This document shows, piece after piece, positions 1 to 6,028 of a DNA stretch of 8,718 bases. The notes beneath the pieces are model-generated. The model was not told the DNA's origin, did not search any database, and saw only the letters and a list, made by a program, of their open reading frames with translations. The position numbers and the translations under genes were made by a program. Each line of letters begins with the position of its first letter. Position 1 is the stretch's first letter. Origin of the DNA: Acidimicrobiaceae bacterium (GTDB lineage: Bacteria; Actinomycetota; Acidimicrobiia; Acidimicrobiales; RAAP-2); the NCBI GenBank assembly GCA_003133005.1, contig PKZI01000160.1, positions 2,929 through 11,646 of the forward strand, in the 5' to 3' direction.

Positions 1-1
1 A

Positions 2-547
2 AAACTCGGTGATCCTATGGCCGCTGATACGGAAATGGGACCGCTCACGTCGGCCCTCCATCGTGACCGCGTGCTCGAGTATGTGAACGTCGCAGTGGAC
101 GAGGGAGGGGAAATTCTCACTGGGGGAGCCCCTCCGCAGCGCGCGGAACTGGCGAACGGGTACTATGTCGCACCCACCGTGGTGCGCGCCAATCCTGAAT
201 CGCGCGTGTGTCGTGAGGAAGTCTTCGGTCCCTTTGTGACGGTATCACCGTTCCGAGACGAGAACGAGGCCCTCGCTATAGCCAACGGTACCGACTACGG
301 ACTCGGCGCGGGGCTGTGGACTCGCGATCTCGCAAGAGCGCACCGAGTAGCCGCCTCCCTTCGCAGCGGAATGGTGTGGATCAATAGTTACAAGCGCGTA
401 CACCCCGCCTCACCCTTTGGCGGGGTCCGTTCTTCAGGGTACGGTCGCGAGATGGGTTTTGACGCAATGCATGAGTACACTCAAGCGAAATCGGTGTGGG
501 TGAATGTTGACGCGACGATTCCACCGTGGTATCCCCGTGCGACCTAA
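2..547 (+). CDS. Aldehyde dehydrogenase, C-terminal part (5' end outside window)
   Basis: Oxidises an aldehyde to the acid with NAD(P)+; the substrate is not readable here. The frame is open from base 2, and the first ATG at 17 is internal: codons before it read KLGDP, which joins MAADTEMGPL to give the usual GDP..dT.mGPL block of the family. About 181 residues are visible, the C-terminal third of a roughly 480-500-residue enzyme. Visible motifs are EEVFGPF (its Glu contacts the cofactor ribose in this family), NGTDYGLGAGLWT, SGMVWINSY and SPFGGVRSSGYGREMG near the C-terminus. The catalytic Cys and the rest of the NAD-binding domain lie upstream of the window. It ends 6 bp before the maleylacetate reductase, so it probably belongs to the same catabolic operon and may oxidise an aromatic or semialdehyde intermediate (inference). 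The family call is firm; the substrate is unknown. Confidence 0.93.
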   Translation, partial: KLGDPMAADTEMGPLTSALHRDRVLEYVNVAVDEGGEILTGGAPPQRAELANGYYVAPTVVRANPESRVCREEVFGPFVTVSPFRDENEALAIANGTDYGLGAGLWTRDLARAHRVAASLRSGMVWINSYKRVHPASPFGGVRSSGYGREMGFDAMHEYTQAKSVWVNVDATIPPWYPRAT

Positions 548-553
548 ACGAGT

Positions 554-1660
554 GTGTCGCAAGAAAGTGCGTCGAGCGTGAACTCGTTCTTATATGACGC
601 TTTGGCCGGACGTGTTGTCTTTGGCGCCGGGAGACGCAGTGAACTTGTCGAAGAGGTGAACCGATTAGGCGCGTCGCGCGTCCTTCTTATCGCTGACCCT
701 CAGGACGAAGAGCGGCTCAACGAGTTCCGCAACCTGTTGGGCGACTTGTGTGTCGCCACGTTCACTGACATCGTCCAACACGTTCCTCGAGAAAAAGCGG
801 CTGCCGCGTTGGCAATTGCGCGTGAACACGCGATTGACGCCACCGTCAGTGTGGGTGGCGGATCCGCGACTGGCTACTCCAAGGCAGTCGCCCTCGAACT
901 CGGTACCCCGCAACTGTGTGTACCCACGACGTACGCTGGCTCGGAGATGACGCCGATTTGGGGAATGAGTGAGGGTGGAGAAAAACGTACGGGTCGCGAC
1001 CTTCGAGCGTTGCCCGCGACTGTTATCTACGACCCCGAACTCACGCTCGGCCTGCCCGTCAAAATTGCCGGACCGAGTGCGATGAATGCACTTGCCCACG
1101 CTGCCGAAGCTCTTTACGCCACCGGGGCGAATCCAATCACCTCGCTCGTCGCGCTCGAAGCAGTACGAGTTCTTACCGAGCATGTTCCCTTGATGTACGA
1201 CAGCCCAGGCAATCTTGACGAGCGTTCCCACGTTCTATACGGAGCGTACTTGGCCGGGGCGACGCTCGCCGTCGCCGGTACGGATTTACACCACCGGACC
1301 AACCACGTCTTGGGAGGAATGTTCAATCTCGATCACGGTCAGATGAACGCCGTGGTCTTACCTTACGCACTCGCGTTTAACAAGCCAGCGATTGCTGAAC
1401 CATACAAACGATTGAGTGATGCGTTCGGAGGCGACGCTGCGACCACGGTATTTGAACTTGTTGGTCGCATTAAGGGACCGCGAAGCCTCGCGGAGATTGG
1501 CATGCCTATTGACGGCATTGAGCTCGCCGTTCCCCTTCTCGTTGAAGCGTCGGTTCGCAATGTCCGACCACTCAATGCTGACCAAGCGCGTTCGTTCTTG
1601 CGCGCGGCGTATGAGGGCGTAGTGCCCGACGCGTCGCTCTTCGCTTCGCACAACGTATAG
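554..1660 (+). CDS. Maleylacetate reductase (iron-containing alcohol dehydrogenase family)
   Basis: Reduces maleylacetate to 3-oxoadipate with NAD(P)H, the step after hydroxyquinol ring cleavage. The 368-residue length is normal. Seen: FLYDALAGRVVFGAG at the N-terminus, nucleotide-binding GGGSATGYSK (101-110), PTTYAGSEMTPIW (124-136), AMNALAHAAEALYA (176-189), HHRTNHVLGG (246-255) and LDHGQMN (259-265). Asn178 where iron alcohol dehydrogenases usually have a metal-ligand Asp is typical of maleylacetate reductases. Two positions look divergent: TNH for the usual LCH/ICH, and GQMN where family members I remember read AETH or APTH. The GTG at 554 has no clear ribosome site. A second GTG at 578 gives VNSFLYDALAGRVV, closer to usual family starts, and has purine-rich AAGAAAG about 10 bases upstream, so the protein may be 360 residues. 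The next gene supplies its substrate, which strongly supports the call. Confidence 0.92.
   Translation: MSQESASSVNSFLYDALAGRVVFGAGRRSELVEEVNRLGASRVLLIADPQDEERLNEFRNLLGDLCVATFTDIVQHVPREKAAAALAIAREHAIDATVSVGGGSATGYSKAVALELGTPQLCVPTTYAGSEMTPIWGMSEGGEKRTGRDLRALPATVIYDPELTLGLPVKIAGPSAMNALAHAAEALYATGANPITSLVALEAVRVLTEHVPLMYDSPGNLDERSHVLYGAYLAGATLAVAGTDLHHRTNHVLGGMFNLDHGQMNAVVLPYALAFNKPAIAEPYKRLSDAFGGDAATTVFELVGRIKGPRSLAEIGMPIDGIELAVPLLVEASVRNVRPLNADQARSFLRAAYEGVVPDASLFASHNV
561..567 (+). promoter_or_regulatory. Possible ribosome binding site for the alternative GTG start at 578
   Basis: AAGAAAG lies 10 bases before the GTG at 578, in frame with the maleylacetate reductase. The GTG at 554 has no comparable purine-rich stretch. 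The match to a Shine-Dalgarno sequence is only fair, so it favours 578 without settling it; translational coupling to the dehydrogenase stop at 547 could serve 554. Confidence 0.35.
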
Positions 1661-1673
1661 AAAGGATCGAACG

Positions 1674-2495
1674 ATGACGTTGGCTTTCACTCCCGATCAA
1701 CATTTACGCGAAGTTCTCGATAGTTTCAACGAGGACGTAGACCCGCGTCTTACCCAGGTGCTGCGCTCATTGGTCACACACTTACACTCGTTCGTCAAAG
1801 AGACTGCACTCACGCGCCAAGAGTGGATGACGGGAATTGAGTTCCTGACCGCGGTTGGTCAGAAATGCGATGAACATCGTCAGGAGTTCATTCTTCTCTC
1901 AGACACGCTCGGTGTCTCCATGCTGGTCGAAATGGTTAACCAAGATCAGACCGATGGAGCGACTGAACCAACCGTGCTAGGTCCGTTCTATGTGCCTGAC
2001 GCGCCAGAACGATTGAACGGTGAATCGATCGCGCCCGATGGCTCGGGCGGCAAAGAGGTCGTGATATCGGGGGTTGTCCGTGCCGCCGCAGGAGATCCTC
2101 TTAGCGGCGCAGTGTTGGAGGTGTGGCAGGTTACGCCTGACGGGCTCTACGACGTCCAAGATCCGTCCATTGCTTCAATGAGTCATCGCGGCAAATATCG
2201 CACGGATGCCGATGGTCAATTCGCGGTACGCACCACAGTTCCCGTGGATTACCAGATTCCAACAGATGGCCCGGTCGGCACGATGCTGAGGGCAACAGGT
2301 CGCGAGGCGTGGCGTCCGGCGCACACGCACTTCATGGTCTCGCATCCGGGTTATAAGACGCTCATCACCCATGTCTTTGATGAGTCGTCAACTCATCTCA
2401 CTTCAGACGCTGTTTTTGGCGTTCGCGATTCGTTGTCCGTTGATTTTTCTACCGGTGCAACGTCATTTGACTTCGTGCTCGACCCCATTGAATAG
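1674..2495 (+). CDS. Hydroxyquinol 1,2-dioxygenase (intradiol ring-cleavage)
   Basis: A cytoplasmic non-haem Fe(III) enzyme that opens hydroxyquinol (1,2,4-trihydroxybenzene) between its vicinal hydroxyls to give maleylacetate. The 273 residues show the intradiol layout: an N-terminal helical dimerisation domain (about 20-95, including SDTLGVSMLVEMVNQ), then the beta-sandwich catalytic domain from TEPTVLGPFYVPDAP onward. The four expected iron ligands are present: Tyr106 (GPFY), Tyr175 (HRGKY), His217 and His219 (RPAHTHF). The ATG is well supported by AAAGGA at 1661-1666, 7 bases upstream. It follows the maleylacetate reductase by 13 bp. The pairing with a maleylacetate reductase, rather than a muconate cycloisomerase, favours hydroxyquinol over catechol or chlorocatechol as substrate. 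It is slightly shorter than many homologues. No hydroxylase that would make hydroxyquinol is in view; it may lie left of the window. Confidence 0.93.
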   Translation: MTLAFTPDQHLREVLDSFNEDVDPRLTQVLRSLVTHLHSFVKETALTRQEWMTGIEFLTAVGQKCDEHRQEFILLSDTLGVSMLVEMVNQDQTDGATEPTVLGPFYVPDAPERLNGESIAPDGSGGKEVVISGVVRAAAGDPLSGAVLEVWQVTPDGLYDVQDPSIASMSHRGKYRTDADGQFAVRTTVPVDYQIPTDGPVGTMLRATGREAWRPAHTHFMVSHPGYKTLITHVFDESSTHLTSDAVFGVRDSLSVDFSTGATSFDFVLDPIE

Positions 2496-2512
2496 CGGAG
2501 CGTCTCGCTGAT

Positions 2513-3901
2513 TTACGACGTCGTCGCGAAGGCAACGACGCTGTCCTGTGTGGGTACGAGAAATAATCCGTCGCCGACCGCCGGCGTGGGGAAGTGGTTG
2601 ACCTCGACGCCGACCTGCGCCTGCTGTTCTACGGTTCCGTTGACCGGACTGAGTCCGTAGAGTACGCCGCCTTGACTTATGGTCCAGAGAAGTCCTGCGG
2701 CGTAAAGGGCGGGACCGCTACTCGTTGTGGTTCGCCACGCGACACTGAGTGAGGCTCCCGTGCCGACTCGCACGGCGACAATCCCACCAATGCAGGGTAA
2801 GAAAACGGTCGAACCTTCGACCACACTTCCACCATCGATGTTGCCGTTGCACACTTGTGTTGAGGTCTCCTCGTGGCCCACGCCGCCTAGATCGTGCTGG
2901 TTCAGTAAATATGCGATTCCAGATTTTCCTGCGAGCAGCACGCGAGTAGTCCCGAGTAAAACGGGAGCGGTCGACATGTCGAGATCATCACGATTGTTGG
3001 CGGGCCAGTCACTGGGCGCGAAGTACTGGCGAAGTCGCATCGCCGCGGAGAGTTCGAGCACGCTATCGCTGTCGTCGTAGCCCTGGGAAGCCGAGTACAC
3101 CGAACCATTGCCGACGCTCACCCACACGTTGCCGGAAGAATCGACCACTGGGGCCGCTCCTCCCATCCAGATGGCCCCTTGACTTTGTCCGGGTTTGGCG
3201 TCAACCGTGAAGGTCTCTTGATTCGCCCCATTGACCGCGATCGAGAGAACGCGTCCGCGGTAGGAAGCACAGTCGCCGTAGTTGCCGCCCATGCCAAAGA
3301 CGACTCTGTTCTCGTCGAGCGTAAGTCCCGTGCGCGCGAGTAGAGCTGCGGGCGCCGATCCGGGAGGGTCGATGTCACGGCGCATCTCGACAGCACCTGT
3401 GTTGAGATTAAGACCCACCAAGAAGTGGTGCGGACCGCCGTTCACCATCTCGTCGGCGACGACGAAGATTTCGCCTCGAGCGACGTCAATCACTGGAGTC
3501 CCGGTGATGCCAACGAATGGTGATATGTCCCCGCACGGCAAAGCGGAAGAAGGTACCGCGCTTGCAACGTGTCGTACCCAGCGCACCCGACCGTTGCTCG
3601 TATCGAGCGAGTAGACGTAGTCATCTTCTGTCGCGACGAAAACGGATGTACCTTCAACGAGAGGTTCACCGTACAGTTGGCCTATGAGCGTAGGGGAGGT
3701 CCAATGAGGTTTAGCTGTGTCAATACTCGTGAGTGATGACACCACACCGGTGCCTTCGTCGTTGCCGTGATAGACCGTCCACGAACTCGTGACGTTGGAC
3801 GCTGACGCGTTTTGTGTTGCCGAAACGATCGTGACCGCGGTATAACTGGAAAATAGTGCGATCGTCATCGCGAACGTAATCACGGGTCGGGGTAAGTGCA
3901 C
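2513..3901 (-). CDS. Exported PQQ-type beta-propeller repeat protein
   Basis: Function unknown; the fold is recognisable. The GTG start gives 462 residues beginning with a basic residue (Arg5) and a hydrophobic stretch (about 7-28), then ASA-SN around 33-37, which reads as a signal peptide with possible cleavage after residue 35. The mature part is a run of PQQ-like propeller blades, for example DDYVYSLDTSNGRVRW (93-108), GEIFVVAD...HHFLVGLNLNTGAV (143-171), VLLAGKSGIAYLLN (321-334) and GGVLYGLSPVNGTVEQ (411-426). Four cysteines (123, 211, 351, 370) could form two disulfides, consistent with export. No cytochrome-c CxxCH motif or dehydrogenase active site is seen, so PQQ binding is not supported; such propellers often act as scaffolds or binding proteins. 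The start has no clear Shine-Dalgarno, and Val7 (GTG) or Met12 (ATG) are alternatives. It is last in the minus-strand run and convergent with the dioxygenase. Confidence 0.85.
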   Translation of the reverse strand: MHLPRPVITFAMTIALFSSYTAVTIVSATQNASASNVTSSWTVYHGNDEGTGVVSSLTSIDTAKPHWTSPTLIGQLYGEPLVEGTSVFVATEDDYVYSLDTSNGRVRWVRHVASAVPSSALPCGDISPFVGITGTPVIDVARGEIFVVADEMVNGGPHHFLVGLNLNTGAVEMRRDIDPPGSAPAALLARTGLTLDENRVVFGMGGNYGDCASYRGRVLSIAVNGANQETFTVDAKPGQSQGAIWMGGAAPVVDSSGNVWVSVGNGSVYSASQGYDDSDSVLELSAAMRLRQYFAPSDWPANNRDDLDMSTAPVLLGTTRVLLAGKSGIAYLLNQHDLGGVGHEETSTQVCNGNIDGGSVVEGSTVFLPCIGGIVAVRVGTGASLSVAWRTTTSSGPALYAAGLLWTISQGGVLYGLSPVNGTVEQQAQVGVEVNHFPTPAVGDGLFLVPTQDSVVAFATTS

Positions 3902-3954
3902 TATGAAGTGAGGGTACCCGGTTGGCTCGTGACTGATTCGCCGCTGGTACGCGT

Positions 3955-4209
3955 TTACTTAAATCGGAAGTGAACGAACAATCGACCAAAGTTCTTTGAG
4001 TCTTTTTCAACGCGGTCGTAGAGGACCCGTATTTCCTTTTGCTCGAGAAACCGCAACACACGCTTTTTTAGTTGACCGCTTCCCTTGCCCGGAATGATCT
4101 CCACGAGCCGGACCTTCTTCTCGATTGCTTCGTCGATAATCGCTCGCAGAGCGTGATCGATATCCCCGCCCCGATTGTAAATTTCGTGAAGGTCGAGTTT
4201 GAGTTTCAC
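3955..4209 (-). CDS. Small stand-alone Smr-domain protein
   Basis: This 84-residue protein is almost entirely one Smr domain, the small MutS-related fold found at the C-terminus of MutS2. Seen: LDLH at 5-8, then the nucleic-acid-binding turn IIPGKGSGQLKKRV at 38-51 (the family pattern is IIhGkGtGxLr), a C-terminal strand and basic residues. Smr domains bind branched or structured nucleic acid and some are endonucleases, but the substrate cannot be read from the sequence. The GTG at 4209 is the only plausible start: an in-frame TAG lies about 30 bases upstream and nothing between is ATG or TTG. No Shine-Dalgarno is evident. It sits 49 bp after the VOC gene and 53 bp before the propeller gene. 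A link to sulfite reduction or aromatic catabolism is not apparent, so it may be a passenger in the operon. Confidence 0.88.
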   Translation of the reverse strand: MKLKLDLHEIYNRGGDIDHALRAIIDEAIEKKVRLVEIIPGKGSGQLKKRVLRFLEQKEIRVLYDRVEKDSKNFGRLFVHFRFK

Positions 4210-4258
4210 AGACGCGCGGCGAAAACCGCAACGATTCGACTAGACAAGTCGCTCGTCG

Positions 4259-4636
4259 TTAGTAGTCATCGGGAATCATCGTGGTAATGCAAAATGGGTG
4301 TCCCGCTGGATCGAGCAGGACGCGCCACGTGTCCGGATTGGGTTGAAAGGAACTCTTCGTTGCGCCAATCGCCAGCGCCGCGCTCTCGGCGTCCTCGAGG
4401 TCTTTCACCGCAATTTCAAGATGAATCTGTTTTGGCACCGAAGTGCCGGGCCAGTCGGGAGCTACGTAGTCAGCAACGCGCTGAACCGAGATTCCAGACC
4501 CCGATCCCTTTAAAGCAATAAAGTCCTCCGTGGTGAAGACCACGTCGTAGCCCAATAAGTCTTTGTAGAAGCTGGCCAGAGTCTCGGGCTCGTCTGTGTC
4601 CAGTGAGATTGCGCCGAGGCGCCCAATAGCGGTCAT
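4259..4636 (-). CDS. VOC (glyoxalase/bleomycin-resistance-like) family protein
   Basis: A 125-residue single VOC module made of two beta-alpha-beta-beta-beta halves. Visible are the N-terminal strand and helix DTDEPETLASFYKDLLGYDVV (13-33), the mid-protein strand QIHLEIAVKDLEDAE (70-84) and the C-terminal block WRVLLDPAGHPFCI (104-117), which matches the glyoxalase-6-like subgroup common in actinobacteria. His72 and His113 are possible metal ligands, but the first-strand His of classical glyoxalases is replaced (GAISLDT), so a canonical glyoxalase I metal site is unlikely. The substrate is unknown; family members include isomerases, dioxygenases and ligand-binding resistance proteins. The ATG at 4636 has only a weak purine stretch (GAGTGG) upstream. 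It lies 42 bp after the FrhB-like gene in the same direction. Confidence 0.88.
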   Translation of the reverse strand: MTAIGRLGAISLDTDEPETLASFYKDLLGYDVVFTTEDFIALKGSGSGISVQRVADYVAPDWPGTSVPKQIHLEIAVKDLEDAESAALAIGATKSSFQPNPDTWRVLLDPAGHPFCITTMIPDDY

Positions 4637-4678
4637 GGCACCACTCTAGACACCTACTGTCCAGCGCGTTGAGGGCAA

Positions 4679-6028
4679 CTAGTTCTTGTTTAGCTGCGCC
4701 GTTTGAACACTTCGGCGAAACTGCGAAACCGTGATCGCTGTCTTTGATCGGATGAGCACCGGCGTTCGTTCGGTGTACTGGTAGTTCTTCACGTGCTCTT
4801 CGTACTCAATGAAATACGATCCGAGCGGGTCGAGTTTTCGCTGCAGCGCCTGGTTGGCGATTTTCTGGTCAAGTTGGTCGAGGCGCAAGAGCGCTAGTGA
4901 GTCACCTAGATCGCGAATATCAAAAGCGCCTCGCATTTGGTCAAACGCGAGCATTCCTCTGTCAGTTCGAATCAGTACCGTCGTCCACCCGTCGTCCGAA
5001 CCCACCGAACCAACCGCGATATCCGCGGACCGGCCCATGAAGTCTGCGCATTCATCGCATCCCTTGAGGGCCGAATGATGGAAATTCTTGATGGGCTCAT
5101 CGAGGGCAATCGCTCCGTCGACATATTCGACAATGAGTCGTCCGCGAGTCACGTCAATTTTGCTTACTCGGCGAAGATCAATACCTCGCTCAAGTTCGAG
5201 GTCGCCGAGTATCAGACTGTCGTAGTCGAAGTTCTTTGTGCACATGAGTGCAATCGAAAGTGTCACGGCGTCCACGCGGTGATCGCCCGTGGGCCAGCGA
5301 TGCGACTGCATCGCGCGTAGTCCCTCGACGGCACACGGTGTGGCGACGACGGCGATACGGGGTTTGACTGGCAATTTGTACTTCGACAAATTCAGCTCCG
5401 CGAGTGCCATTGTTTGGTTGTAAAAAGATCCGGACGTCGCGCGAAGCTCAGTGACGTTGGTCGCGATCGTTGCGACGCCTTTCCAAGGGGTAGTGGAATC
5501 ATCGGACGGTTTGGAAACCAGTGCACCGTCGATCGCCCCGGCCTTGAGTAGCGCGGCCAAGAGCGCGGTCACCGCGCCGCCGTCTTGGGCATCTTCATTT
5601 CGGCTGGCACTTCGCACGCTGTACGCGCCGAGGACGCGTCCGAGGCCGGCGCCCGGGTCGACGCCATCGAGTGAGAAATATGGATCGGCGGGATCGGGCT
5701 TGGTGATTAACTCCACCGGTTTGGCGCCGATCATTACGGGCGCCGCGACGGGTTCTGGAGTGGCGGGAGGCCACGTTGCTTCGTAGCGCAGTCCCGCCCG
5801 TGGACAGAAATCCCAGCACATCGAACAGCCCGTGCACATTTTGACCAGTTCGGGCAAGTTGGTCAGTTCGTTCACGCCAATGGAATTTGAAGGACAGACC
5901 GCAACGCAGGTACCACATTCGATGCAACGGTCGGCATCGATAACCCCCGCCGCCAGCTCCCAGAACCACGTTTTGCGTGGCGCCTCGGCAATGTCGTTCA
6001 TTTCTTCGCGAAGTGAGTTGCCCTTCAT
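4679..6028 (-). CDS. FrhB-family Fe-S flavoprotein, probable electron donor to sulfite reductase
   Basis: A coenzyme F420 hydrogenase/dehydrogenase beta-subunit family protein of 449 residues from the chosen start. The N-terminus is a 2x[4Fe-4S] ferredoxin domain: C-x2-C-x2-C-x3-CP at Cys35/38/41/45 and again at Cys65/68/71/75. After a Pro-rich linker come the FrhB N and C domains: QDGGAVTALLAALL (148-161), SGSFYNQTMAL, VVATPCAVEGLR (Cys232), LMCTKNFDY (Cys263) and GCDECADFMGRSADIAVGSVG (Cys324, Cys327), which may hold a further cluster. Family members bind FAD and exchange electrons with F420H2 or ferredoxin. The ATG at 6028 overlaps the reductase stop as ATGA; an in-frame ATG at 6085 would overlap by 61 bp and is less likely. 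The coupling suggests it forms a complex with the sulfite reductase and reduces it. Whether it takes electrons from F420H2, ferredoxin or another donor cannot be decided; 7-hydroxymethyl chlorophyll a reductase is a ferredoxin-using relative. Confidence 0.88.
   Translation of the reverse strand: MKGNSLREEMNDIAEAPRKTWFWELAAGVIDADRCIECGTCVAVCPSNSIGVNELTNLPELVKMCTGCSMCWDFCPRAGLRYEATWPPATPEPVAAPVMIGAKPVELITKPDPADPYFSLDGVDPGAGLGRVLGAYSVRSASRNEDAQDGGAVTALLAALLKAGAIDGALVSKPSDDSTTPWKGVATIATNVTELRATSGSFYNQTMALAELNLSKYKLPVKPRIAVVATPCAVEGLRAMQSHRWPTGDHRVDAVTLSIALMCTKNFDYDSLILGDLELERGIDLRRVSKIDVTRGRLIVEYVDGAIALDEPIKNFHHSALKGCDECADFMGRSADIAVGSVGSDDGWTTVLIRTDRGMLAFDQMRGAFDIRDLGDSLALLRLDQLDQKIANQALQRKLDPLGSYFIEYEEHVKNYQYTERTPVLIRSKTAITVSQFRRSVQTAQLNKN
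6025..6028 (-). other. ATGA stop-start overlap coupling sulfite reductase and FrhB-like gene
   Basis: On the minus strand the reductase ends with TGA (6027-6025) inside the ATG (6028-6026) of the FrhB-like gene. Such a 4-base overlap usually means translational coupling by terminating ribosomes. This fits the lack of a strong Shine-Dalgarno before that ATG and sets the preferred start. Confidence 0.75.

Noticed and set aside
665..1231. Minus-strand open frame of 188 codons inside the maleylacetate reductase
   Set aside because: It lies wholly opposite a gene with complete family motifs, and its product is Arg-rich and low in hydrophobic pattern, as expected for an antisense shadow in GC-rich DNA.
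2496..2524. Convergent terminator between the dioxygenase and the propeller gene
   Set aside because: There is a 4-base stem AGCG-TCT-CGCT (2499-2509) and a palindrome ACGACGTCGT (2515-2524), but the stems are short, there is no T-run, and the second lies inside the propeller coding end. Not enough for a terminator call.
2513..3901. PQQ-dependent alcohol/glucose dehydrogenase
   Set aside because: At 462 residues it is shorter than these enzymes. It lacks the catalytic Asp/Glu context, the vicinal disulfide and any haem motif, so only the propeller fold is supported.
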